Assembly: GCF_000471905.2 (NCBI RefSeq)
Contig: NW_006498549.1
Span: forward strand, 5,104,184-5,168,183
DNA from: Amborella trichopoda
Lineage: Eukaryota > Streptophyta > Magnoliopsida > Amborellales > Amborellaceae
Length of the DNA: 64,000 nucleotides
Direction: 5' to 3'
Shown: positions 48,984 to 61,500 of the stretch, one piece after another
Layout: every line of letters starts with the position of its first letter
Numbering within the stretch: the first letter of the stretch is position 1
The notes under the pieces: generated by a model
What the model saw: the letters and a program-made list of their open reading frames with translations, nothing else
What the model was told of the DNA's origin: nothing
Databases searched by the model: none
Position numbers and translations under genes: made by a program

Positions 48984-50793
48984 TGTTGAGTTTTATGGGC
49001 ATTTAAAGGCTTTATGGGAGCATGTACTAAAAACATGAAATGTTGGCTCCAGTAGGAGTGTGGCCCACTTTGGGCTATGATGAACAACTAGTGCCAAGGT
49101 TCATCTGAGCTTTGATTGGCTATGACTTAACGGTGATGTTTAAAACCGTAGTCATTGGCATTGTGTGAGCACAATCGATACGGGGTTCGATGTAGGGTTA
49201 TCCCTTGATGAGGTCGGAGTTGTGCCCAAAATAGTTTGACCAGGGGACTCAATGAGACTCCTATATGGGATGGATGGCTGGAGAGGACAAGAGCTTAAAT
49301 CCTCATCATCACCATCACACGAAATGTATACTAGATAGCTATCCGGGAAGTGGCCCTTTTGAAGAAGGGTATATGACGTGTACATGAGTGGAAGAGATGA
49401 CTCCTTGTAAAACTGAATTAGGATTGTGTCTCTTACATTTATTTATTGACCAATCATGAACTCCTGTAAGGGTTGTGGTTCATTGGAACTATTGGGCCAG
49501 TTTGAGAATGTGCAGTAAGCTACAGTCTTTAGAAAGGATGGAGTCCTCAGTTTTTTTGTTGTAATCCGAACTCTATGGATCCAATTCCCATCAAATCTTT
49601 CTTGACTATGTTTTAATATGTTTTAAATATTTTTTAGACAATTAAAATAAATTCGTGGACCTCTCTGAGCATTTTATTTTATTGAAATATGATTTTTAAA
49701 TACAAAAAAATCAATATCTTGATTTATTTTGATCAGAGAGAAAAATAAATTATTTAATGATATCATAAAATTTATTTTATTATCTGAAAATTACTTTTAA
49801 TATTTTGGGAGCCCATTAGAATTTAGTTGGCCTGTCTATTAGTGGGATGTGGCGCCTACATGGCCACCCATGAGGTGGGGCACCCCACCTCTTGTTCTTT
49901 CCTAAATTGTGTGATTGTAATTAAGTCACATGTGGGCTTGAGAATTTTAGGCAAGTGTGGTGTGGAGATATTCATTGATTTGAAAAAGGGAAAGTATAAG
50001 AATTACTTGATATTGATTTAGTATTATTCTCTGCACAATATTTGATGGGAGTAGAGTTATGAAAACTGGGGTATAATGATGGCTGATCTAAGGAATGAAT
50101 GGATAAGATCTCTTCACCCCATAGGTCTTCAAGATCAAAGGTCAAGATTAAGTCTCTTAATGATGGCAAAACTGTAACCCTAGATACCCTAACCTTTATT
50201 CTATATAAACTAGCTATGGGCGCTCATTCTCTACACACTTGATACCTCAATCTCTGTTGCTCTGAGCCTAAGGGGTGGCATGCCCCTATCTAATCTCTCT
50301 CTCTCTAAATTAATGTTTAGGAAGAACAAGAAATCCTAAGGGGTGGCACGCCCAAGCCGCAATACCCTAGACTTTTGGTTTTGCCACATGCTCATGTGTT
50401 GAGCCTTGGTCTAGTTTATCCCATGTCTTGCTCTTTGCTAGTTTTTCTTAGGCTGCTCAAGTTGTGACATGTTCTGGAACCTAGATCCTGTGCGCCATTG
50501 GTTGAGGAGACCTGGAATGGGTTGTGTTAAGTTTTTGAGGGAAACCTGAGGCAAGGTATGCGGTAATTTCTTGATTTTTGTTCTCTTGATTTAATTGCAT
50601 CTTTTATGTAATTTTCAGATCTATATTATGAATGTAATTTTATTTTAACGGCAAGCAAATGGTAGTCTTTGATATTTTGTTTGATTCATATATTGTACTT
50701 GGACAATTGTGAGTGATTTGGGTGGCAATACATAAGAAATAATAGAAAATTTTTAATTAGTATTGATTTGCCGATCAGATAGCCCATCTTTCA
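48984..50793 (+). repeat. 5' LTR of element B
   Basis: TGTTGAG...TTTCA, 1810 bp. Its inner part is the inverted relative of element A's 5' LTR on the other side of position 48984. Confidence 0.85.
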
Positions 50794-50871
50794 TTGGTAT
50801 CAAAGCTAGGACTTCTTGTTGCCATTTTTATTTTTATTTTATTTATCTTGCTGTAATTTGATTCAAGAGTC

Positions 50872-52260
50872 ATGACTGCAAGGAGTTTTACGGCCAAACT
50901 CTTGAAATTAGAAAGATTCGATTGGATGAGCTACATGTCTTGGAAGCATAAAGTGGGATATGTCGTTTACAAGGAAAAACTCCACGATATGCTTACCAAA
51001 GACCCTCGACCATTTCCAAGAGGAGATGCTTATGAAAGGCAGCATATAAGAGATGAATATGCACAATGGGAGCGAAATAATATGCTTGCTAAACATATAC
51101 TGCTCGTTTCGATGCATGATTCCTATGCATCGGAATACGAGAACTTAAAGATTGCGAAGCAATGCATGAGATGCTAGAGAAGGAATTTGCTGATCCTTTT
51201 CTAGTCAAGCAAACTCTTGCATTGAAGAAGTATCATGATTTGATAATGGTGGAAGGAGCTATGATTGCCGAGCACATGCACATGTTTCGAGCTCTAATAC
51301 GTGAGCTTGAAGCCATCAACATGAAGCCCCTCAAACCAATGCAAGTTTGCCATCTTTTGAACACTCTCCCAATAACACTTTCCCAACTTTTTGGGAAGTG
51401 TTTTTATCATCTCTCTGCTCGAGAGATTGCTCCCAAGTTAGAGGAGCTTATGATCCTCCTTAAGGCCGAGGAAGAGAGTAAAAGTACGGGTGATGCACCC
51501 ACACGCCATGATGCATTGCATGTGGGTAACTTTAAGCCTAATGCGCATAGTATTAAGAAGAAGGGTATGGGCAAAAGAAATTTCAGTCACACCAATAAGA
51601 AAGATAAAAATAATAAAAAGGGAGAGTGGGAGCCGGAAAATAGAGAGCCTAGAGATAAAAGAGAGTGCTATAACTACGTTAAGGTGGGACACAATTAGAT
51701 TTTTTAGAGAGAAAAATAATATTGCCGGGGGGAATAGAGAGCATGCTTGTGTGGTATTTGAATCTATGCTAGCTGATCCCAAGGGTGCTACTTGGTATTT
51801 TGACTCTGGTGTTCCAACCCATGTGTCAAACTCCAAGGAAGGATTCCGCCCATTCCAATTCGTAGACTCTTGGTGAACAATTCATGTACATGGGTGGAAA
51901 TTAAAAGACTGAGATTTTAGGCTTTGGGGATTATGTTATAATTTGAAAAATGGAGAAGTAATGGTCTTAAAGCAAACGCTTTATATTCCTCAGATGAGGA
52001 AGTGTTTTGTTTCGTTTCCAAATTTGGCTAAGGCCGGCTATGTCACCCTTTTTGCTGTTGATAAGGTGACAATTAAGGCTCGTGGGGAAGTTGTTATGAT
52101 TGACTTGCTAAAGAATGGTCTATTTGAAATTGAAATAAAGAATCAAATTGCTTATGTCTCGTCCCATGAATGTGAGAATGATTCTTACTTATGACATATG
52201 AGATTAGGCCATATAAACCATAAGAGAATGAAGAGTTTAAAGAAAGATAGTCTATTTAAA
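50872..52260 (+). pseudogene. Copia gag and protease remnants (element B)
   Basis: Starts MTARSFTAKLLKLERFDW with a UBN2-type gag body (MKPLKPMQVCHLLNTLP), a Lys-rich stretch, a zinc-knuckle-like CYNY...GHN and a protease-region WYFDSG phrase (about 51794). Followed by a GAG-pre-integrase phrase (RLGHINHKRMKSL, about 52203). Fossil. Confidence 0.85.
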
Positions 52261-52769
52261 AATTATAAAGGGGACTTATGTCAGCCGCCAAGTATTATAC
52301 TAATATCATTCCCGAAGTGTGATAGTCTATTCTTAATGTATAAATAGAACATACTCGGAATTTTTACTATATATTGCACATAATTGATTTTCCAGTCAGG
52401 AATTTTCAAACTTGTACAAACTCTATTCACAACTTATAATAACATGAAAGTCTATATATATATAATTTTGATAAAGCAAAAGTTACAAAGGCAAATTTAG
52501 CTGTGACTACAAACTTCTCCAAAGCTATTCCTGCTGTACATTTGAACAATAAGGCTGCAATTATTCTGAAAAGAATTCACAATAGTTTGATGAGTTTGGC
52601 TACTCAGTAAGTGACCATCATAATCCTTAAAAATCATGGTTGGAAAAATGTAGAAATTTTCTAAGGAACGCATATTGGAACAATATGAGGAAGAGCATAT
52701 ATGGAAAACTGTTTATAGCCTTTAACAGAAATACACAGTTTAACATAATCTAAATGATTTCACAAATAT

Positions 52770-53113
52770 CCTTCCAACGTCGCAAGTAGGTCACCTATGT
52801 CCCACCAGCGTCTTGGATGGGTCCATGTAATCCTTACCGACTTACTAGGTAGGTCCACTCATATCTCACTGGCGTATCGGATGAGTCCACAAATTCTCTA
52901 CCGGCACACTAGGTAGGTTCACTCATATCTCACCGGCGTTCCGGATGAGTCTATATAATCCCTACCAGCGTACCGGGTAGGTTCACTCATAACTCACTGG
53001 CGCACTGGATGAGTTTATATAATCCCTATCGGCGTATCGGGTAGGTCCATCATATCTCACCGGTATATCGGATGACTCTATATAATTCCTACTGGCGTAC
53101 CGGGTAGGTCCAC
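52770..53113 (+). repeat. 64-bp tandem repeats, left arm
   Basis: Four full and two partial units of about 64 bp. Each has two half-units: a CTACCGGCGTACCGGGTAGG-type block and a CTCACCGGCGTACCGGATGAG-like block (split by one or two changes per unit), joined by TATATAAT-like spacers. Every unit thus holds two similar CCGG..TACCGG cores in dyad-like context. Confidence 0.85.
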
Positions 53114-53830
53114 TTGTATACTTAAAGCATTTATGAAACTCTTTCTCACAAATCATCAAGAAACAACATTATCGTATATTCAAAATATCTTTTAAATCAT
53201 TAGCATGAATTCGCATGAAGCAATTTTTAGCAAACACTTTCATTGATATTTTTATAAATAACCAGTCAAATACTTTGGGCTCAATAGTGTCATCAAGGTA
53301 ACAGTTATGAGCGACATTCTTAAAAATTGAAATCCAACATGGTAAGTGGTCTATTGACAATTAAAGAATTGTATTGAAATCAAGAGTTAAATACTAAATT
53401 TTCAACTATCTAAAATTCTTAACGATAGACAGAAATATTACAATTTTATTAAATGCAGAAATACCAGTTTTCAAATTATCATGTTACAGGAAAATAATGT
53501 CACTTACTCGTAAAACTTATAGACCCAACCCAACACTTCACTTTGAGATGGATGCGTTGCCACCGTTGTAAGAGTGAGACTAGGGTCAATGGCGTTTAGC
53601 TAGAGCTTTTGTATGAAGAAATTGAACAAATGAGTTTTATATATGGAGAGAGGGAGCATGAAGAGAGAGAGTGGATGTTATGAGAATTCATTATAAGAGA
53701 GAGAAATATTATAAGTGAGAAGAAAGTATTATGAGTGAAAAAGAAATATCTTCACTATGATGAGAGCATAATGAGAGAAGGAATCATTATGAGATTGTTA
53801 TGAGAGAGAGAAAGAGAACTAAGAGACATA

Positions 53831-54012
53831 GACTCATCCAGACACCGGTGAGATATGAGTGGACCTACCTGGTATGCCTGTAGGGATTATGTGGACTCAT
53901 CTGGTACGCTGGTGAGATATGAGTGGACCTACCTAGTATGCCGGTAGGGATTATGTGGACCCATCAAGGACGCTGGTGGGATATATACTTGACCTACTTG
54001 GGACGCCTGTAG
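53831..54012 (-). repeat. 64-bp tandem repeats, right arm
   Basis: The same units as at 52770-53113 in inverted orientation, but only about 2.8 copies, so the array length differs between the two arms. Confidence 0.85.
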
Positions 54013-54503
54013 GCTATTTGTGAAATCTTTTGGATTATGTTAAACTGTGTAATTCTGTTAAAGAATTTGAACAGTTCTCCATATATGCTCTTCCTCATAT
54101 TGTTCCAATATGCATTCCTTAGAAAATAGCTATATTTTTTCAACCGGAATTTTTAAGGATTATAATGGTCACTAACTGAGTACCCAAACTCATCAAACTA
54201 TTGTGAATTCTTTTCAGAATAATTGCAGCCTTATTGTTTGAATGTACAACAGGAGTAGCTTTGGAGAAGTTTGTAGCCACGGTTAAATTCGCCGTTATAA
54301 CTTTTGTTTTATCAAAATTGTATATATATAGACTTTCATGTTGTTATAAGTTGTGAGTAGACTTTGTACAAGTTTGAAAATTCCTGAATGGAAAATCAGT
54401 TATGTGCAATATATAGTGGAAAATTTGATTTTGTTTTATTTATACATTAAGAATAGAGTGTCACGCTTTGGGAATGATAGTATTATAATACTTGAGTTGT
54501 GAC

Positions 54504-57035
54504 AACTTATCTAGAGTATGCAAATCCTGTGTGCAAGGAAAATTGGCAAAGAAACCTTGTACGTAAGCTCAAGTAGCCTCTGATATTCTTGAAATCATCC
54601 ATAGTGATATATGCGGTCCTGTGAATGTGGCAACCAAAAGCCACAAGAAATATTTTATCACTTTCATAGATGACCACTCATGATATGGCTACATTTATTT
54701 GCTACCTTCCAAGTCTGAAGTCCGAGATAATTTTAATGATTATAAAGCCAAGGTAGAGAACCAAACCAACAAGAAAATCAAAGTCCCTAAGAAACGATAC
54801 GGGTGGCGAGTATTCCTCACAACTCTTTAAACAAGTGTGTGTTGAGTATGACATAATCCATCAATTTAGCATGCCCTATACATTACAACAAAATAGTGTA
54901 GCCAGAGACAAAATAAGACCTTGGTAGAGATGGTGCAAAGTATGATGGGGCATGCAAAACTCTCACTATAATTCCGGGGAGAAGCAGTTTTGACGGTGTG
55001 GTTTGTCCTCAACCGCTCTCCCACTATGGACGCCCCACTTACTCCACACGAATTATTCACTGGTCATTGTCTGCCCCTTGACCATTTAAAGGTGTGGGGA
55101 TGCTCTGCCCTTGTTCTCATCCCATAACCAAGCTTGATCCCAAAACTGTCAAGTGCATCTTTATAGGATACTAGACCATGGTAAGGGTTATCGTTTCTTC
55201 AACCTAGAGAATAGGGCAGTCCTAGAGAGTAAGGATGCTCACTTCTTCGAGGATGAGTTTCTTGAAGCAAGATGCAGTCACAAGAAGGTCGATCTCTTTG
55301 AGATGACTAGTGACAGGGTTGAGACTCGAAACGCTGAACAACAAACCCTCAGGAGAAGCAGCCGAATCAGTAGACCACCTGAGTTCTTCACTTACCTGGA
55401 GAAACACTACGAGAGAATTGGTGATGAATCCGATAATGAGCCTGCAACCTATAAAGAAGCCTTATCCAGTCTTGACAGAAACCAATGGGATAAAGACATG
55501 AGTGAAGAATACCACTTCATTATTCAAAATGGGATTGGGAATTAGTGCCTCTACCTAGTGACCGAAAACCTATTGGATGCAAGTGGGTGTTTAAGAAAAA
55601 ATTGAACTCTGACGGAAAACTTAAAAAATACAAAGCTGGATTTGTAGCCAAAGGGTTCACCCAAAAAGAAAGGGTAGACTACAATGAAACATTTTCTTTC
55701 GTTGCTAAATTCCTGTCCATTTTAGGATCTTGATAGCCATAGTAGCCCACTTTGACTTTGAGCTCCACCAAATGGATGTAAAAACAACCTTTCTAAATGG
55801 GGAGCTTGAAGAAGAAATTTACATGAAACAGCTTGAGGGCTTCATAGAAAGAGGAAAAGTGGACTTGGTTTGTTGGCTTAGAAAATCCCTTTATGGCCTT
55901 AAGCAAACTCCTCGATAGTGGTACATAAAAATCCAAGAGACCGTTTCTAAAGCATGTTTTATTTCTAGTCAAGAGGATTACTTCTTTTATGTCAAGGCAA
56001 GTGGGAGTGATGTGATCTTTATCTCATTGTATATGGTTGATGTGTTGATTGTCAGTAGCTCGATGGCTCTAGTAAAGTAGACTTAGGATTTTCTTTCACA
56101 ACACTTCGATATGAAAGATTTAGGGGAAGGATCATATGTGTTAGGCATAAAGATAACAAGAAACATGCAAAGTATAACCATTCAACTTTCACAAGCAGCC
56201 TATTATAAGAGGGTGTTAGAAAAATTTGAAATGGGCAAATGTGGGCCATGTAGGCCCATATCTAACCATATAGACAAAAGACCAAGTTAAGCCTGCAAAT
56301 GTGCCTGAGTGATAAGGATGAGGTTGGGAGAAAACCATGGAGAGAGTGCCCTAAGGCAGCGCAGTGGAGTCACTCATGTACGTCATGTCTGGTACAAGGT
56401 TGGATTTGTCATTTTCCATGAGTGTAATTAGCCATTTTCAATGCAATCCTGGATTGGAGCATTGGTAAGCGGTTAAGAAAGTACTTAGATATTTGAGAGG
56501 GGTCGTGGATTATGTGTTCACATATGGAGGCAGGTCGAACATAGTCATACAGGGGTACTTAGATGTTGATTATCAAGGAGACCCTGATGACATGAAGTCG
56601 ACATCTGTTTATATCTTCATGCTAGGTGGTGGGGCAATTTCTTGGATGTCCAAGAAGCAGGACGTCATAGCCCTATCAACCATGGAATCCGAATGAGTGC
56701 GTGTTGTTTGGCAGCTAAGGAGGCTGTATAGATGAAGAAGTTTCCCAATCTACTCATGTTCGAGCTTATGAGTTCGTGTGTGAGAATCTTCTGTGACAAC
56801 CAATCTGTAGTCCATGTAACTAAAGAGCCACAATTTCACAAGAAATCAAAGAACACTATTACCACTTCACGGACTCGGTGATATAGAGGTTGCATATCTT
56901 CCCACAGAGGCCATGCTTGGAGACCCTTTGACCCAGGGTTTTCTGGCGAATGTATTTGCCAAACATGTGCTTGGGATGGGGCTCAGAGAAAGTGAAGAAG
57001 AGAGATTGTAAGGCCTTCAAAGGCCAAGTGGGAGA
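54504..57035 (+). pseudogene. Copia integrase, RT and RNase H remnants (element B)
   Basis: Plus-strand translations show a GAG-pre-integrase/integrase part (54510-55130), a connecting region (55153-55545), reverse transcriptase phrases (GCKWVFKKKLNSDGKLKKYK, HQMDVKTTFLNGELEEEIYM, KSLYGLKQ) and RNase H (YLDVDYQGDPDDMKS, LGGGAISWMSKKQDVIA). Broken fossil. Confidence 0.9.
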
Positions 57036-57290
57036 TGCTGGGGTTATATAGCCATTTAAAGGCCTTATGAGAGCATGCATAAAAAACATATAGTGAAATG
57101 TTGGTTGCAGTGGGAGGGTGGTCCACTTTAGACTATGAGGCACTATTAGTGCCAAGACTCATCTAAGCTTTGATCGGCTATGGCTCAAAGGTGATGATTC
57201 AAATCCATAGTCTTGGGCATTGTGTGAGCACACATCGATAAAAGTTTTGATGTGGGGTTATCCCTTGATGAGGTCGGAGTTGTGCCCAAG
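57036..57290 (+). repeat. Partial 3' LTR of element B
   Basis: Matches the first 255 bp or so of 48984-50793, from TGCTGGGGTTATATAGCC to the phrase GTTGTGCCCAA, and then stops abruptly. Confidence 0.8.
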
Positions 57291-58599
57291 ATTGAGTGAA
57301 ATAGATATTTAAAATCATATCATCTTTTATATTGACAATGATGACTCTCTGAGTGAATTAGATATTGAAATTCAAAATAAGATCATATTTGATATTTATG
57401 ATGTTATTGACTCTTCGAGTTAACTGTGGAAGAATCAGATCATCTTTGATATTCACAATGGATATCCCAGGGTTATACTTGAGCACCCTATCAAACTCGG
57501 CAAGTCTTCTCAGTGTGCCTTCTTGGGAGTCAGTTTCTTCGAAGTCAAGAACTGTTTGCCACGTTATTCGTCTTCGCCATGAAACTTGACCCTAGCAGAT
57601 AGTGTCTCCATGCCCTTAGACAATGCACTATTGCGAAGGCTATTTCTTAAGTAAAGGCGAACATCTCACGCTACCTATACTTTATCTAAAGGGCGAACAA
57701 CTCATTCTTCTTTCATTATTTTGGTACCGCATATGGGCTTCCCTATAGTCAATGCGGCAGAAAAACGCCCTCTCCAAGGTCAATTAAGTAATATCTCCTC
57801 CCTATAAGGAGGAAAAGGGTTTTGGGGGGCTTTTTGAAACCCCACAACCTAATCTGTGGCTTCTAGAGAGATGAAGCCTCCCTAAAAACCTCAAAATATG
57901 GGATTTATCGATCTTTCGATAAATGATTAATTTTTGTGATTCTTTTGAAATCAAAGGCATACTTTGTGGTTGTTTTTAGAGCTTCTAGTGGTTGATTTTT
58001 GGGACTTTTGGCGATCCAATAGACGAGATTTGGGCCGACATCATTTTGATTTTGATATTTTTAGAGCATTATTATATTTGAATAAAGGTTTTGATTTTTT
58101 TGTTATAATGTATTATGTTGTGAATAATTTTGTTTTTTCTTTTACTTTTTTTTTTCCTTTTCTGATATATTTACATGTTTGTAGTTGAAAGATTGATTTT
58201 TTTTGTGATTAATTGGTTATTTTCTCATTTGGATGATGAAATCTGGTCTATATCGAATTATTTTGTAAGTAATTGATTCTTTTGCTATACGATGTGTGAT
58301 GTTTTGATGTTCTACATGTTTTGTTTTACCTTTTTTGATAAATTAATAAATTTGTTTTATCATTATTATGTGAAGTTATATATGATTATTATTTTTGGTT
58401 TGATATCATATACTCAGTGTTTCACATTGGGATTTTTATTTCATATTATTTGTTTTTTTTTTTTTTTTTTTCTATATTGTTTATAATTGTATGTATATGA
58501 GTTTATTTTTATATCTCATTGTAAATTTCTTTTTTAATGTTGTTGACTACTTACATTTTTTTTATATCTTTATTTAAAAATAAAATATTTTTCTTATGT
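57291..58599. other. Unassigned, AT-rich
   Basis: No homology recognised up to about 57780. From about 57800 the sequence is T-rich with long poly-T runs (for example 58449-58470) and is probably the 5' non-coding part of the hAT element that follows; its left terminus was not found. Confidence 0.4.
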
Positions 58600-61500
58600 T
58601 TTTTCTTAATAGTTAATACTTTAATGTTGTGTATTTTACAGGTTTGTCCTTGATTAGGTGATTCTAATTCACATTGAAGGATTCGGGCTTGGGTCAAGAT
58701 GTTAGTATCTGGGTTTCCATAGCACTACGTCTCGAGTTCCATCCTATCTAACTTTATCAAAAAGAAAGAAATATTCACATTGATGCTCAATCAATTATTG
58801 TGTTTCTGTGACAATGACTTCGAGTGGATCAAGCAAGCCAGGTGATCCTGCTTGGAAGTATGGATCTTATCCAAATCCTCTTGACAAGAATAGGGTAGAG
58901 TGCAAATTTTGTAAAAATCATCTACTGCTGGCATCAACAAATTTGGCTAGCTAGCATTAGAGGGGATGTGGCTATATGCACTCTAGTGCTAGCTGATTCT
59001 AGGAGAGAGATGATATAGCACTTGGAGGCAGTGAAAAGCAAGAGAGAGGAGGTGAGAAAAAGACATTAAGTTCTAAAGAGTGTAGACATTTTTGGCATTC
59101 GAGGAGAGGAAGAAGGCGTTTATACTGAGGTTGGATCTTCTAGTAGGCCAAAAAGAAGAGGGCATGTGTATGCGTTCTTCCTTCGCCCTGAACTTAAGAT
59201 TCTACCACAAGAAAAGGGTCCAACAAGTTTAAAGACCTATTTTAAAAAGTAGATAGAAATTAGGTGGCCCAATATGTGGGCAGGTGGTTCTTCCAAGCTG
59301 GCATTTCTTTTAATGCCGCTAACTTGAGTAGCTTTCAGATTATGTTGGAAGCAGTTGGCCAGTTTGGGCTAGGTTTTAGGGCTCCATCTGCTTATGAGCT
59401 TAAAGGGTCATTACTTAATAAAGAAGTGGAGCTAACCAATAACTATTTAAAGACCCACAGGGGTGTGTGAGGTGTATATGGTTGCATAGTCATAATTGAT
59501 AGTTGGAGTGATAAGAGGAGCATAAGCATCATAAATTTGGTGGTGAATTGTCCATTAAGGACAATATTCTTGAGGTCTATTGATGCTTCTGACTAGTCCC
59601 TTGATGCAAAATTCATTTTTAATTTGGTGGATCAATGCCTAAAGGAGATAACGGACGAGAAGGTGGTCCAAGTAGTGATCGATATGTTCCCAGTTAATTT
59701 TGGCGGCCTTTAGGTTATTGATAGGTCGCTTATTTTGTGGTCCCCTCGTGTAGCACACTGCATAGACCTCATGCTTGAGGCCATTGGTAAGAAGAAAACA
59801 TTCGAGACAACCATTCAAAAGGCGAGGAATGTCACAGTTTATCTATACAGTCACACTCTGGTAAGGACCTAATTTATAGTATACAGTACTATGCTTATGT
59901 TATTATGCTTCTTTAGTTTGTTATGTATTTTGAGTCTTTTTAATGCATTGAGTCGTTGAGGGTAATTTACTTGGGAAATTTTGTGGTGGTCAGGTCTTGG
60001 CCATGATGAAGAAATTTATCAATGACAGAGACTTGGTGAGGCCTGGGGTGACTAAATTTGCCACCTCCTACTTGCCCTTGTAATCTTTATATGAACAGAA
60101 GGAAGAGTTGAGGTCCATGTTTGTATCTGAGGATTGGACCAAGTCCAAGTGGTCTAGGAACGTTGATGGAAAAGTTGTTATGGATATTATTATGGACTCC
60201 AGATATTGGAACAAGGTCCAATATGCCTTGTATGGCTTTCTCCCTTTGGTAAAGGTTCTCAAGATGGTTGGTGCTGAGTAGAAACCAGCTATGGGGTATA
60301 TTTATAAAGCGATGTAGGATGCAAAGGAAGAAATCAACAGTATTTTTGGGCATGATGAAAAGAAGTATGAGGATTGTTTGAAGATTATTTGAAGATAAAT
60401 GGAACTACCAGCTTGAGAGGCCCCTACACATAGCAGGATACTGCCTTAACCTTCCTCACTTTTACACATATCTTGAGTTACATAGCAGGCCTGAGTTCAT
60501 GGATGCATTCAACCTATGCAATTTAAAGCCCAACCTAGATCCTGAAGTGAAGGATAAGTTGATGATGGAGGCAGATTTGTATAGGCTCGCTACTGGGTTT
60601 GTTAAGGATGTGGCAGTCCAGCAGTGGTCTAAAATCTTCTTGGTAAGTTTAAAACTTCCTCAATTTTATTATGTGATTGAGTATTTAATTTCAATTACCT
60701 AGATACCTAATTTACTAAATTACTACATTCACATTTGTATGAAATAGGTGCATGGTGGATGGGCCATGGGGGAAGCACCCCTCATTTGTGGTAGATGGCC
60801 ATGAAAATACTTAATTTGACTTGCAGCTCGTCTGGATGTGAGCGGAACTTCGGCACCTTTAAAATGATAATATTACTTTTTTATTTAATAGTGAATAGTT
60901 AATTTAGTATGTACTTAGTTAATAGTTATTGACATAGTTACATGGTAAGTTAGTAACTAAGTGAGCTTTTTCTCTATTAGGCACATACAACAAAGAGGAA
61001 CAGACTAGGGCATAAGCGATTGAACGACCTAGTCTTTGTTTAGTATGATCAGAAGTTGCAAGAGCGCCATCGATAGCTAGAGCACAATGAAAGGGAAGCT
61101 ATTGAAGCTGTTGATATTGATGACACATGAGTGGCTAGTTTATGCCTGTGATGATGAGGTATTCCCTCGAGAAGGCTTGACCTGAGGCCAGGTTTGTGAG
61201 GCTGTTGGGATGGCAATGCCCCTTGTGCGTACTACTCGGGCTCAATCTCAAAGCTAAAGGAAGGGGAAGGAGAGGGCCAAGCAAGGGAAGGCAATGGTGA
61301 AGAAGAGGAAGAGAGTAATGAGATCAAGAGAGGAGGATGAACAAGAAGAAGCATATTCGGAGGAGATGAGGGATGACACTCAATATGTTGAGGAGGGCGA
61401 TGACTTTGATGATGATGGCATGGCATTGTCATCATCAGATGCTCCTTTGGATCCACTTAAACACCCTGCGTGGTGATGCCGTAGAGTTGTTTGGTTGACA

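Larger units (their letters stand above)
52280..54503. mobile_element. DNA element with very long inverted arms and minisatellites
   Basis: 2224 bp inserted in the integrase region of element B; the copia text resumes on the far side. Both ends begin GTCA, and short flanks GACTTAT (52273-52279) and AACTTAT (54504-54510) match at 6 of 7. The arms are long: 52280-53113 pairs, inverted, with 53831-54503. They share about 500 bp of unique sequence with high similarity, then tandem units of about 64 bp (more units on the left). The centre (53114-53830) is AT-rich with a GA-rich right part and no recognised gene. Long arms suggest a Mutator-related or foldback-type element; no transposase is present to decide. 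Confidence 0.85.
48984..57290 (+). mobile_element. Plus-strand Ty1/copia element B, nested
   Basis: 5' LTR 48984-50793, primer site TGGTATCAAAGC (50795-50806), gag and protease (50872-52260), a long-arm DNA element (52280-54503), integrase, reverse transcriptase and RNase H (54504-56870), purine tract (about 57022-57035) and the first 255 bp of the 3' LTR (57036-57290), where similarity stops. Same family as element A, opposite orientation. Old and broken, with many breaks. Confidence 0.85.

Noticed and set aside
52770-53113. CRISPR-like array of regularly spaced repeats
   Set aside because: The units are directly adjacent 64-bp minisatellites without unique spacers, occur inverted in the opposite arm of a transposon, and the genome is a plant's.
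57964-58486. Small hydrophobic open frames that look like membrane proteins
   Set aside because: T-rich sequence gives Phe/Leu-rich frames. The position fits 5' non-coding sequence of the hAT element.
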